Of a DNA stretch of 64,000 nt, positions 1-9,989 are shown piece after piece. Made by a program: the position numbers and the translations under genes. Within the stretch, counting starts at the first letter, position 1. Each line of letters begins with the position of its first letter. Origin of the DNA: Prorocentrum cordatum (lineage: Eukaryota; Sar; Dinophyceae; Prorocentrales; Prorocentraceae); assembly GCA_963575745.1 (NCBI GenBank), contig CAUYUJ010019949.1:450464-514463 (forward strand), given 5' to 3'. The notes below the pieces were generated by a model that worked only from the letters and a program-made list of their open reading frames with translations, had not been told where the DNA came from and ran no database searches.

Positions 1-129
1 ATCGCGAATGCGACCACGACTGCGAGAACAGCAGAATTCTACAACAGGATTCTTATCTGAATCTTAAGGGGAATGCTTCCAGATATGCTCCTACACATCG
101 CTGTTAGGTTGCTTTGCCGGGATAATTTC
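1..129 (+). repeat. Direct repeat, left copy (bounds a 2.2 kb segment)
   Basis: Matches 2243-2371 in the same orientation with about two substitutions over 129 bases. The window begins inside or at the edge of this copy, so its true left end is unknown. No coding content is evident. Confidence 0.9.
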
Positions 130-497
130 TGCGATGTGACGTTGTAAAAAAGATCGTTGAGGCTGGCACGAAGATGGATGGCGGCCACTTGAGGTGGCGC
201 CAGGACGTGTCTTGAGACCCACTAGCGATAGTTGTAGCACAATGGGCACGTCTACGGAAAACACGTCAGGGTAAGGGACCCGAACGGTCCTATAAACGTA
301 ATTTCTCAATATTGGCTAGTGTTGATCCCCCCTCCAGTGTTTTTACCTAACAGCGAAGACTGATAGGTTTCTAGCGGTGTCAAAAGAGAGCAGCACATTA
401 CTCCACAGGGGGGTCTGGGCAGCCGTTGGGGAGCCGTTGGGGGGCCGTTGGGGGGCCGTTGGGGTTTGCCGGGGGGGATCGTTTTTCGCATACAGTC
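130..497. other. Non-coding stretch with a short G-rich repeat
   Basis: No supportable gene. Positions about 419-466 hold several copies of an 11-12 base GGGGNGCCGTTG-type repeat. The open frames crossing it are low complexity. Confidence 0.6.
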
Positions 498-872
498 ACA
501 CACTTCGTGCTTTTCGATTTCCCAGAACTCCATTCCCGGGCCACATTTTGGATGCCCGGAGCCAACTGTAGGCCACTTCGTGCTCTTCGACTTCCCAGAA
601 CTCCATTCCCGGGCCACATTTTGAATGCCCGGAGCCAACTGTAGGCCACTTCGTGCTCTTCGAGTTCCCAGAACTCCATTCCCGGGCCACATTTTGAATG
701 CCCGGAGCCAACTGTAGGCCACTTCGTGGTCTTCGAGTTCCCAGAACTCCATTCCTGGGCATGATTTTGAATGCCCGGAGCCAACTGTAGGCCACTTCGT
801 GTGTTCGAGTTCCCAGAACTCCATTCCTGGGCTCTGTAGGCCATTTCGTGTTCTTCGAGTTCCCAGAACTCC
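498..872 (+). repeat. 73 bp tandem repeat, about five copies
   Basis: The block beginning GGCCACTTCGTG recurs at 571, 644, 717 and 790, exactly 73 bases apart, then at 839 after a 24 base deletion. The period is not a multiple of three, so frames rotate between copies and the ORFs crossing it are not evidence of coding. Confidence 0.92.
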
Positions 873-895
873 AGCCACTTTGAATGCTGAGGCAA

Positions 896-2215
896 TGCTT
901 GATGCTGAGGCTTCCTGAAGGCCTAGGCTTGAGGCCAGGCTGGCTCTGAGGCAGGCTGAGGCTGAGGAGGCTCAGGCTGAGGCTGAGGCTGCAGGCTGAG
1001 GCTGATGATGCTGAGGCAGGCTGAGGCTGAGGCTGAGGCTGAGGCTGAGGCAGGCTGAGGCTGAGGCAGGCTGAGGCTGAGGCCGAGGCTGAAGGCAGAC
1101 TGAGGCTGAGGCTGAAGCAGGCTGAGGCTGAGGCTGAGGCAGGCTGAGGCTGAGGCTGAGGCAGGCTGATGCTGAGGCAGGCTGAGGCTGAGGCTGAGGC
1201 TGATGCAGGCTGAGGCTGAGGCAGGCTGAGGCTGAGGCCGAGGCTGAAGGCAGACTGAGGCTGAGGCTGAAGCAGGCTGAGGCTGAGGCTGAGGCAGGCT
1301 GAGGCTGAGGCTGAGGCAGGCTGATGCTGAGGCAGGCTGAGGCTGAGGCTGAGGCTGATGCAGGCTGAGGCTGAGGCAGGCTGAGGCTGAGGCCGAGGCT
1401 GAAGGCAGACTGAGGCTGAGGCTGAAGCAGGCTGAGGCTGAGGCTGAGGCAGGCTGAGGCTGAGGCTGAGGCAGGCTGATGCTGAGGCAGGCTGAGGCTG
1501 AGGCTGAGGCTGATGCAGGCTGAGGCTGAGGCAGGCTGAGGCTGAGGCCGAGGCTGAAGGCAGACTGAGGCTGAGGCTGAAGCAGGCTGAGGCTGAGGCT
1601 GAAGGCAGGCTGAGGCTGAGGCTGAGGCAGGCTGAGGCTGAGGCTGAGGCTGCTGCTGAGGCAGGCTGAGGCTGAGGCAGGCTGAGGCTGAGGCTGAGGC
1701 TGAGGCCGAGGCAGGACTCAGGCTGAGGCTGAAGCAGGCTGAGGCTGAGGCTGAGGCAGGCTGAGGCTGAGGCTGAGGCAGGCTGATGCTGAGGCAGGCT
1801 GAGGCTGAGGCTGCAGGCTGAGGGTGAGGCAGGCTGAGGCTGAGGCCTGAGGCCGAGGCGGCAGACTGAGGCTGAGGCTGAAGCAGGCTGAGGCTGAGGC
1901 TGAGGCAGGCTGAGGCTGAGGCAGGCTGATGCTGAGGCAGGCTGAGGCTGAGGCTGAGGCTGATGCAGGGTGAGGCTGAGGCAGGCTGAGGCCGAGGCTG
2001 AAGGCAGACTGATGTTGAGGCTGAAGCAGGCTGAGGGCGAGGCTGAGGCAGGCTGAGGCTGATGCAGGCTGAGGGTGAGGCTGAGGCAGGCTGAGGCCGA
2101 GGCTGAAGGCAGACTGATGTTGAGGCTGAAGCAGGCTGAGGGCGAGGCTGAGGCAGGCTGAGGCTGAGGCAGGCTGAGGCTGAGGCTGAGGCAGGCTGAG
2201 GCTGAGGCTGTGACT
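896..2215 (+). repeat. GAGGCT-type minisatellite with 155 bp higher-order units
   Basis: About 1.3 kb made of GAGGCT hexamers punctuated by GCAGGCT and GATGCT variants. A landmark (GAAGGCAGAC) recurs at 1091, 1246, 1401 and 1556, 155 bases apart, showing higher-order duplication; later copies from 1860 are diverged and shorter. Because the base unit is six, a minus-strand frame of 587 codons rich in Ser, Ala, Pro, Leu and Gln stays open through it. I regard that frame as a by-product of the repeat. Confidence 0.93.
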
Positions 2216-2242
2216 GCGACTGCTGTTGCCACTGCGACTGCC

Positions 2243-2371
2243 ATCGCGAATGCGACCACGACTGCGAGAACAGCAGAATTCTACAACAGGATTCTTATCT
2301 GAATCTTAAGGGGAATGCTTCCAGATATGCTCCTACACATCGCTGTCAGGTTACTTTGCCGGGATAATTTC
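2243..2371 (+). repeat. Direct repeat, right copy
   Basis: Second copy of the 129 base sequence at the window start, offset by 2242 bases. The two copies enclose the 73 bp and GAGGCT satellites, as a segmental duplication or an LTR-like or recombination-generated boundary would. Confidence 0.9.
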
Positions 2372-2394
2372 AATTCAAATGCCCTTCCCGGTAC

Positions 2395-3040
2395 TCGCTC
2401 TTGAGCCTCAGAACGTGTGTCCCAAACCCTCAGTACCCGCCCTATTTGTCTTCGATAAGACCCCCCTTGGGGGAATATCTTCCCTACCTGCCGCGTGTAG
2501 TCGGCGCAGGCCCTAAAGCAGGGGAAGGAGGGGAGGAGTGAAGAGACAACGGGGAGGGATCAGGACGGAGCATGAGAGATATTTACAGGAGGGGTCAGGA
2601 GCAGGACCACAAGCGGCAGAACCAGACTGGCGTGTCGGGCGGGCGGACCCTCACGGGCAGGTCGGGACGGCGGGCCCAGACGGCGAGGTCGAGCGGGCGA
2701 GTCGCTCAAGCGCCAACCCATCATAAACGAAGTGTCGAGCGATAGCGCGATTCCAAAGCACATCGCTAGGAAATCCAAAGCGAGAGCGTGATTCGTGAGT
2801 CTTGGGGGCAATGCGCCGCGATATATTATGATGTGTTGCCACGCGAGAGCGCGATTCCTGCATACATTCGGAGGAAGTCCCACGCGAGAGCGCGATTTTA
2901 AAATAGATTGCCAGGAGGTCTTAGGCGGGAGCCGACGTTGTTGTAAGTCGGGGGCCAGGGGCGCAGTATGGTGACCACAAGCTTCCCCTTATGATCAAAA
3001 ACAGGGTGCGAACCCCTGGAGGAACATTTTAGTTGAAACA
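2395..3040 (+). repeat. Dispersed repeat family, copy 1
   Basis: Diverged match to 4450-5080: both carry a CCCCC(T)GG-type block followed by ATATCTTCC, then ACCTGCCGCG, then several GCGAGAGCGCGATT motifs (for example near 2850 and 2883), and end with TCTTAGGCGGGAGCC-like sequence. The CGCGAGAGCGCG motif can form a short hairpin. No gene is seen. Confidence 0.75.
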
Positions 3041-3312
3041 TACGATGGTCAATGGGGGGATGAGCAACCATTGCTTTCTAGCTCTAGAAATGGAAATTCT
3101 TTACGCTTCGCGTATCCCCACCAGCCCATCTCACAGCAGCAACTCTCGCGAAGCATGCCGACAGTCGTGTTTTTCAGGCGTGTGTCCGCTTGGCCCCGCA
3201 TATCCCCCCTGTTCCTCCTTCCTCCCGCCTCCTTGTACATCCTCCTTGTGAGGGGAGCGGGAGAAGGACGAGGCGGAGGAGGAGGGCGAGAAAGCGCTCC
3301 TCGTGATTTGAG
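3041..3312. other. Spacer without a recognisable gene
   Basis: Contains a CCCCACCAGCCCATC block near 3117, also found near 20972 and, diverged, near 45085. No supportable coding region. Confidence 0.5.
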
Positions 3313-3707
3313 TCGTTTGGGGTTTCTCGTCCTGGTGTGAGTCGTTCGGGCCCTTCTTCCTGGTGTGAGTCGTTCGGGCTCTTCGTGGTGTGAGTCGTTC
3401 GGGCTCTTCGTCCTGGTGTGAGTCGTTCGGGCTTCTCGTGGTGTGAGTTGTTCGGGCCCCTCATCCTGGTGTGAGTCGTTCGGGCCCCTCCTCCTGGTGT
3501 GACTCGTTCGGGCTCCTCGTGGTGTGAGTCGTTCGGGGCCCGCGTCGTGGTGTGAGTCCTTCGGGCTCCTCGTGGTGTGAGTCGTTCGGGCGCCTCGTCC
3601 TGGTGTGAGTCGTTCGGGCCCCTCCTTGTGGTGTGAGTCGTTCGGGCTCTTCGTGGTGTGAGTCGTTCGGGCCCCTCGTCCTGATGTGAGTCGTTCGGGC
3701 TCCTCGT
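3313..3707 (+). repeat. 24-27 bp tandem repeat (GTGTGAGTCGTTCGGG type)
   Basis: About 16 degenerate copies of a 24-27 base unit containing GTGTGAGTCGTTCGGG followed by CTCCTCGTG or CCCTCGTCCTG variants. The reverse strand reads as repetitive Arg-Thr-Thr-His text, which is a repeat product. Confidence 0.9.
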
Positions 3708-3975
3708 GGGGCCTCTTGGGGGCCTCTTGGAGCCTCGTGGGGCCTCTTGGGGGCCTCTTGGGGGCCTCTTGGGGGCCTCTTGGGGGCCTCTTGGAGCCTC
3801 GTGGGGCCTCTTGGGGGCCTCTTGGGGGCCTCTTGGGGGCCTCTTGGGGCCTCGTGGGGCCTCTTGGGGGCCTCTTGGGGGCCTCTTGGGGGCCTCTTGG
3901 GGCCGCTTGGGGGCCTCTGGGGGGCCTCTTGGAGGCCTCTTGGGAGCCTCCTGGGGGCCTCTTGGGGCCATCTTG
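3708..3975 (+). repeat. 12 bp tandem repeat GGCCTCTTGGGG
   Basis: About 22 copies of a 12 base unit, GCCTCTTGGGGG with small variations. Twelve is a multiple of three, so all frames stay open and produce Gly-Leu-Leu-Gly-Ala-Ser-Trp or Pro-Arg-Gly-Pro-Gln-Glu-Ala text. The same unit, in either orientation, recurs at 11560-12400, 21055-21880 and 51500-52790. Confidence 0.93.
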
Positions 3976-4449
3976 GGAACTCTTGCGACCTCCGCAGAAG
4001 CGCAAAGGAGAGGTGCCCCCTGAGAAGGACAAAATGAGCCCAACACCTTCGTAAAATCAATGATTCTGCTATGAGGGAAGATGAGCGCGGCCCCCTCAGA
4101 AGGCCAAAATGGGGCCAAAACCTTCTAGTAAACTCAATAATTTCTGCTTCAAAGACGAGCAGAGCAGAGGGGCCAAACTCCCCCCCCCCTCGGGGCCAGA
4201 ATCCTCGTGAGGGTAGTCGTTTTTTGGCCCTCCGAGGAGTCGAAATGGACCCCCCCGCCACCACCCGGGAATCCCTGTCCAGGTCCAGGGGGAGGGGGTA
4301 GGGGGAGAGGTAAACCCCTCCCCGAAGGGGACGATAGGGGGTTGAGAACAGAGAGAGCTCGCTAAACCACTCACGCCCAAAGGGCAGGTGGGATTTAGCA
4401 ATATCAGCAACGAAAGCAAGTATCACTTTAAGACTGTTCGCTCTTACCT
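3976..4449. other. Repeat-derived spacer
   Basis: Two adjacent diverged copies (4030-4080 and 4105-4150) of a block with GGCCAAAATGGGGCCAAAACC followed by a TCAATAATTTCTGC-like tail. Related blocks follow the 12 bp array at 21650-21710 and lie at 22380-22425, so this block travels with the 12 bp family. No gene. Confidence 0.6.
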
Positions 4450-5085
4450 GATCGCGTATAACTCAACACGTATATCCCAAACCTTCCTTGTTCTCGATCG
4501 TACCCCCCTGGAGGTATATCTTCCTTACCTGCCGCGCGTAATTGGCCCAGCCCCTCAAACAGGGGAAGAGAGGACGGATGAAATGGGAGGGCAGAAGGAC
4601 GGAACACGGGATTAGCAGGATGGGTTTAGGAGCAGAAAGCACGTGGCAGAACCAGACGCACCCATCGGGCGGATAGACCCTAACGGGCGGGTCGGGAAGC
4701 CGAGCCCAAGCGGCAAGGTCGAAAAGGCGTGTTACTGAAGCGTGAGTACTGCATGAACTGGGAGGAGAGCTCGAGCGTTAGCGCGATGCCCTGGTCAATC
4801 GTGATAATGGCCCAAGCGAGAACGTGATTCCTGAGTGTCGAGGGCGCGGCGTCAGAATACATTGCGAGAAAGTCCCACGCGAAAGCGCGACTCCGGCAAA
4901 ACTTGCGAGGAGGTCCCGCGCGAGAGCGCGATTTCGCAGTAAGTGAGGAGGGAGTCTCAGGCGGGAGCCGTTGTTGTTGTAACCTGGGGGCTAGGGGCCC
5001 AGTCTGGTGACCCCCAGCTTTCCCTTGTAGAAAACCGGGTGAGAGCCCCGGGAGGAGCATTTTAATTGAAAAACAGCATGTGTTC
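4450..5085 (+). repeat. Dispersed repeat family, copy 2
   Basis: Partner of 2395-3040, including the GCGAGAGCGCGATT motifs (near 4870 and 4920) and the TCTCAGGCGGGAGCC block near 4955. The last block is also the core of the 160 bp satellite at 34485-35165, linking the two families. Confidence 0.75.
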
Positions 5086-6358
5086 ATGGGGGCTGCGCCC
5101 ATGGATTACGCCTGCGGGTTCGAGGGTTTGATGATGTTGCATGGCCGTAGGATGTGCCCATGGGTTGCGTCATCGATTGCGAGGGTTGCGCACGCGTGAG
5201 GGTTCGAGGGACGTTGGTGGACATAGTTGCACCCAAGCTGCTGCGGCATAGGAAGCGTCTATGGGTACAAGAAAAGAAACAAACAAAACATCTGAAGGTT
5301 GCAGGATTCTCCTTGGCCGCAGGTTAGGCCCATGGGTTGCGCCTGAGGGTTGGATTGTTTTGCGTTGCCCCTATCGGGACCTGCGTTGCGCCAGAGGCTC
5401 AAGGATTTGGAGTGCATCGCACACGCTGCACTACGCGCGTGCAGCAGACCTCACCACACGGAAGGGATGATGTGTTTTGGGCCTCTTCGAGCCTTGCGGA
5501 GGACCTCTGGGGGCTTCTCGGAGGTGTCACTCGGGCTGTCTGGTGGTGTTCGGAGGCTGTTGTAGTAGCCGTTCGGCTAACTCCAGCCAGTGTTGGAACT
5601 CGCCAGTGGCGATCTTGGCTCGTCTTCAGGGAGGGAAGGGCGCTGTTCGGGGACCGCGCCCGAGGCGGGGGGATCCTACCGACAAAGTGTGAAGAAACCT
5701 GACCAGGCAGCAAACAGGCACTCCAACACGCCCCAACGTACTGGAGGCACGGTGACTTCTCAGCAGCACTCACTATAACGTAGCGCTGGACCGGTATCAA
5801 AGTGACCGTTGATCGCACGGAGCAAGATTCCAGAGTCCACGAATTTCCTCGCCGATCATGGGGGCCTTGGCGAACATGTCGGCTTGGCTCCGAGATGGTT
5901 GAGACGCCGCGGTCGGCGTTTGGGGGCGGGGCGCGCAAGCTTAGGCCAGATCGGGGGCCCTTGAGGGGCTCAGAGCCCTCGTGGTCTGCGCCTGCGCCCC
6001 CTCCGAGCGCCACCGCATGCCGCATCTGGTTGCCGGCCTTGGGAATGCGAGAGGGCTATTCGGGTCGTGTTCCGCTGGCTGTCACAGGTGTTGCCTTTGG
6101 CAGCCGTGTTGGCTCAAATCGTAGTGATGCGAGGCCGCGGTCGGTCTGGGCACCGCCACTCCTGAACTGCCAGCGGCCGTCCTTGTGGAGCAAGGAGCTG
6201 TTTGAGGAGCAAGTTTCCAGACCTGCGGCGGATTGATTGGTTCTACGTCGGCATGGTCCTTCTGTGTCGGTCTCCTGGGGCCCTTAGGAGGTCGCGGGGC
6301 GATGAGAGAAGGATCTGGGGAATGAGCGATTGGCCCCTGGTGGGTGATCGGTATCCGT
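5086..6358. other. Long stretch without a supportable gene
   Basis: 5090-5350 has loose repeats of GGGTTGCG and CGAGGGTT. From 5450 on, open frames exist on both strands but none has a recognisable domain or an advantage over its competitors. A TTGGCTCAAAT at about 6110 faintly resembles part of the dinoflagellate spliced leader but is too short to count. Confidence 0.4.
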
Positions 6359-6600
6359 CAAGCAGTGGCGAAGCGTCCCAGCTTGCCCATATGCCCACCA
6401 AAGACTGTTCTAAGCACCTTCTGTGGTTTGCACCATATGAGGAAATTGTCTTAGAACGGTTCTGGCTGTGATGTTGTTGTTTTGGCCATTAGGCTTCCTG
6501 TTCTAAGGACATTTCTCTCGTTATGCGAACCTTTGTTGGTTGTAAGAACATGTCGTGGGAGGCCTATAGGACTGCCAGACCGGTTCGTCCTTGCTCAAAC
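6359..6600 (+). repeat. Dispersed segment directly upstream of the ASADH gene
   Basis: Diverged match to 13942-14190. Both begin with the identical 20-mer starting CAAGCAGTGGCG, carry GTTCTAAGCAC and AAGAACATGTCG/GAGAACATTTCG-like blocks in the same order, and end with GGCCTATA, a TGCCAG block and TGCTCAA. This copy ends about 50 bases before the ASADH start codon, so it may supply promoter or 5' transcribed sequence; that role is inference. Confidence 0.7.
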
Positions 6601-6651
6601 CTCTGAGGCCCACGGGCTGAACAAATCAATCCGGCAGAGGTCTGGGTTTCG

Positions 6652-7849
6652 ATGTCGTGCACCGTGGGAGTTGTGGGTGCTACGGGCGCCGTGGGCGAAG
6701 AGATGATCCAGGTGCTTTACGATCGGAAGTTCCCTCTCAAGATCGGGGGCTGCTCGAGGTGCCCCTGGCCCGAGGTGCCCCCAGTTTTGCGCTCCATTCG
6801 AAAGCCCCTGAGACGCTCTGGGCCTCGTTGAAGGGTTCGCTGGAGGCCGTGGGAGCCTTCTTGGAAATCCTGGGGGGCACCTTGGGCCAGGTGCACTTCT
6901 AGCAACACCCGACAAGAAGTTGGTGTTGTTTGCATCTGAGCGGTCTGCTGGCAAGATTGTGAAGACAGCATATGGGGAAATGAAGGTGGAGCTATTCTCT
7001 GTGGCGGCCGTCCAGGAGTGCGATTATGCTCTGCTGGCTGTTTCGGGGGGGTTCTCGACCGAGTTCTCCCAGCAGATCACGGCGAATGGACGGACTTGTG
7101 TGATTGACAATTCCAGTGCTTTCCGGTACCACGACAGTGTTCCTCTCGTTGTCCCAGAGATCAATGCCAGCGCGATGAAGGGCAAGCTGCTCATCGCCAA
7201 CCCCAATTGCACCACTGCCATTGCTGCAATGGCCCTATGGCCACTGCACCAGCGGTTCAAGTTGCGAAAAGTCATCATGTCAACCTATCAGGCGGCCAGT
7301 GGTGCTGGTGCGGAGGGCATGGCAGAGCTCGAGGAAGGCATCCGCAGCCACATCAGAGGAGAGCAGGTAAAGGCCAGCGTCTTCGCGCACCCTCTGCCCT
7401 TCAACGTGATCCCCCACATCGACGCCTTCCAAGAGAACGGCTACACGAAGGAGGAGATGAAGGTTGTGTGGGAGACGCAGAAGATTTTCGGGTCCAAGGA
7501 GATTGCTTGCAGCTGCACCGCTGTGCGCATCCCGACGCTGCGCGCGCACTCGGAGGCCATCACCATAGAGACGGAGTCGGAGATCACGGTGCAGGCCGCT
7601 CGGGAGGCCCTCGGCGGGGCGCCCGGCGTAGATGTCGTCGACGACCCGGCGGCCAAGAGGTATCCGATGCCGGTGACCGCCACGGGGAAGCACAACGTGG
7701 AGGTCGGGAGGCTGCGCTCGTCGCTCGTCTTCGAGCCGCGCGGCCTGGACTTCTTCGTCTCCGGGGACCAGCTGCTGCGCGGCGCGGCCCTGAACGCAGT
7801 GCTCATCGCGGAGGCCAAGCAGGCGGAGCGGGACGAGGCCGAGCTGTGA
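6652..7849 (+). CDS. asd: Aspartate-semialdehyde dehydrogenase, two exons (6652-6741 and 6917-7849)
   Basis: Enzyme that reduces aspartyl phosphate to aspartate semialdehyde with NADPH, the branch-point step to lysine, methionine and threonine; in algae it usually acts in the plastid. Exon 1 codes for 30 residues with the nucleotide-binding loop GATGAVG at residues 9-15. Exon 2 codes for 310 residues and a TGA stop, giving 340 in total, normal for the family. Visible motifs: ASERSAGK just after the junction, a DNSSAFR block, the active-site NPNCTT (catalytic Cys), TYQAASGAG, and the RAHSEAI block with the catalytic His. The ATG at 6652 is chosen because the protein starts [12 protein letters not shown] as family members do; no plastid-targeting leader is visible before it, so an upstream exon may be missing. 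A CAG at 6635-6637 could be a trans-splice acceptor. The frame is intact and codon use is GC-rich towards the 3' end. Confidence 0.93.
6742..6916 (+). other. ASADH intron with non-canonical ends and CAAG direct repeats
   Basis: The frame and the expected protein (FPLK joined to KLVLFASER) require removal of about 175 bases. The tetramer CAAG ends exon 1 (6738-6741) and also ends the intron (6913-6916), so the cut can be placed anywhere inside CAAG. None of the placements gives GT-AG; the rightmost gives AT..AG and the next gives GA..AA. Dinoflagellate introns are known to use unusual donors such as GC and GA and to have short terminal direct repeats. Confidence 0.8.
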
Positions 7850-8394
7850 GGTTCTCTGTTTTCCGAGGTGTCCGGAGCTGGCGGTGTGGAAGCAGCGCGG
7901 TGCTCCAGTCGAGGTCCGACCGGAGCGCGGCTGGGTGCGTCGAAACGGGGAGGGGGCCCTTAGAGAACGGCAGAAACCCGGCCAGGCAGACCTCGGCATT
8001 CTTCCACGCATCAGCGTGCACGAGGCACGGTGGCGGATGACGGGGAGCGCCTCGGCCCTGCACCGCTGATTCTGTGGGTTTGTTTGCTCTAACTACGGGG
8101 GTACGCGCCGCACCAGGCAATTCGCTGGTAGATGACGGGAAGCGCGCTCGGACTCGAAGAGTCGCGCGATGGACGTTGGTGTAGGCCCGGAGGGAGATAT
8201 TATCAACTGGGGAGGTCCAGGAGGGGAAGGGCTCGGGACTGCTCCCTTGTCGAGACCATGGTGGCGGATGGCGGGAAGCGGATGGCGGATGAGGAGTCGC
8301 GCGATGGGCTTTGCTGGGCCCAGAGGGAAATATCATCAACTGGGGGAAGTCAGAGGGGCAAAGGGCTCGAGTGCTTCTCATTAGACCCAAACGG
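7850..8394 (+). repeat. 3' flank of ASADH with a local duplication
   Basis: A block of about 75 bases beginning GTCGCGCGATGG occurs at about 8160 and again at about 8297, each followed by a GGGAGATATTATCAACTGGGG-like stretch. GCACGGTGGCGGATGACGGG-type text occurs near 8025 and 8258 and again near 11602, 12023 and 61553, marking another dispersed family. No gene. Confidence 0.65.
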
Positions 8395-9820
8395 ACGCCC
8401 AAGAATGGGCCTTCCGCCTGAGATATCCTCGCCAAATTGCGATTTGTGGGGTCGTATCTCAAGACGTCTTATGCTAGCATTGAGTGTTTCGCCAGAGAAA
8501 TCCGCGGATCATGGGGATGTTGAAATCGCTGTTCCAATCTTCGGACCTTCAAAAATGGCCGTTGCGCCTGAGACATCCTCGAACTAATGGGATGCGCCAA
8601 GAGCTCTTTTCAGGCATCTTTTCGGAGCGCTCTTAGATGACTAAGATGGCCCAAGAAGCGAAACTGATGAAACAAACAATAGGCTTTCAATAGTCAAACA
8701 TCAGCGTTTCGCTAAATACATCCCCTAAACATATCCCTCGAGCGGATCCTCGAAACCATCATATCATTATGGACATGCCGATTCAGGTTAGGGTATATAG
8801 GGTTAGGCTTTGAATGCTTAGGCTTCGACAAAAATGGCCGTACTTCAAACCATTGCGTTTTTGAACATGTTGAGGCTTCACCTGGACCTAAGCGGATGGT
8901 GAACTTCACCTGATACCCCCGAGGTTGTCGTGCCATGTTTGCTCGAGACATGTTTAAGTTTGCCTTCGGACGGGCCTTCCAAAAGGTTTAAGTAATTCCA
9001 AGCCAGAGTGTTTTTCAACACTCTGGGGCTTTGCCTGACCTTGCGCGGGTAGTGAACTCCACTTGATACCTCCCCGTGGACGCTCGGCAAATGCTACATT
9101 TGATCTCGATGGTGGTGCATGTTCTTGCCAAGCTCGTCGGTTTCACACGCAACCTGTTCATGTCAGGAGAGGTTCCCGAGAATGGCCATTTGGCTTGAGA
9201 CGGCCTCACTAAATGCAGATGTTGGAGGCCATCGCTTAAGACGTTTTATACTTAAAATGGCGATTCCGCTTGAGGCATCCTCAACATATGGGGATGCTGA
9301 TATCGTTCGCGAACTCTTCGCATATTCGAAATTGGCCTCTCGCATGACACATCCTTGAGCAAGTGAGATGTTTAGAAAGTTGCGTTTAGACCTCTCATGC
9401 TAAACCGAGCGTGTCGCTTGAGGCATCCTCCAAAACATGAAGTGTTGAAGCCGCTGTTGTGAGACATCTTTCGGAGGCGGGTTTGGAGGACCTCCAGGAT
9501 GGCCCAATAATCGAAACGATTGAAAACATGTATGGTTCCATCACTGTCGTTCAAACATATGCGTTTCGCTCGAGACGTCCCCCAGAAATGCATTCGAACG
9601 GGTCCTCGAGACATCAGATCACGATGGACATGCCGATGAGCATGACATCAATTGAAAACCATGGCGGTCTGCAGCATCATGGGGCTTCACTTGAACTTGC
9701 GCGGATAGGAAGTTCCTCCTGATATCTTCGTGGACGTTCGGGGAAAGCGCCTGCGCTACAGTTGATCTTGTCGCTTGTGATGGTCTTGCCAAATTCGCTC
9801 GAGACATGTTTCAAGTTGCC
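8395..9820 (+). repeat. Dispersed repeat family with GGCCGTTTCGCTCGAGAC blocks
   Basis: Many degenerate copies of AATGGCCGTTTCGCTCGAGAC or CGCTTGAGGCATCCTC occur at about 8405, 8550, 9185, 9258, 9410 and 9560. A second block, GTTCTTGCCAAGCTCGTCGG, at about 9120 recurs at about 11460 and, diverged, at about 9780. The pattern suggests nested and duplicated copies of an unnamed transposable element. No coding frame is supported. Confidence 0.65.
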
Positions 9821-9849
9821 TTCGGACGGGTCTTCGAAAGATACACGCA

Positions 9850-9985
9850 ATTCAATCCTCTCCTCTGTTCTCCGCCTCCTCCTCCCTCCTCCTCCCTCTC
9901 TCCTCTCCTCTTTCCTCCTCCTCCTCTCCTCTCCTCTCCTCTCCTCCCCTTCTCCTCCCCATCCTCCCTCCTTGCCCTCCTCGCA
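9850..9985 (+). repeat. CT-rich microsatellite (TCCTCC)
   Basis: Pyrimidine-only tract of imperfect TCC and TCCTC units. It separates the dispersed family on the left from the 90 bp satellite on the right. Confidence 0.9.
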
Positions 9986-9989
9986 TATG

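Noticed and set aside
496-2259. Minus-strand frame of 587 codons
   Set aside because: It is a read-through of the GAGGCT hexamer minisatellite and the 73 bp repeat; composition is Ser/Ala/Pro/Leu/Gln only and no start context or domain exists.
2800-2900. Regular spacing of GCGAGAGCGCGATT motifs suggesting a CRISPR-like array
   Set aside because: Repeats are short, degenerate and unevenly spaced, belong to a dispersed family also at 4770-4935, and the genome is eukaryotic.
6101-6120. Possible relict spliced leader (TTGGCTCAA)
   Set aside because: Too short and not at the start of a coding region.
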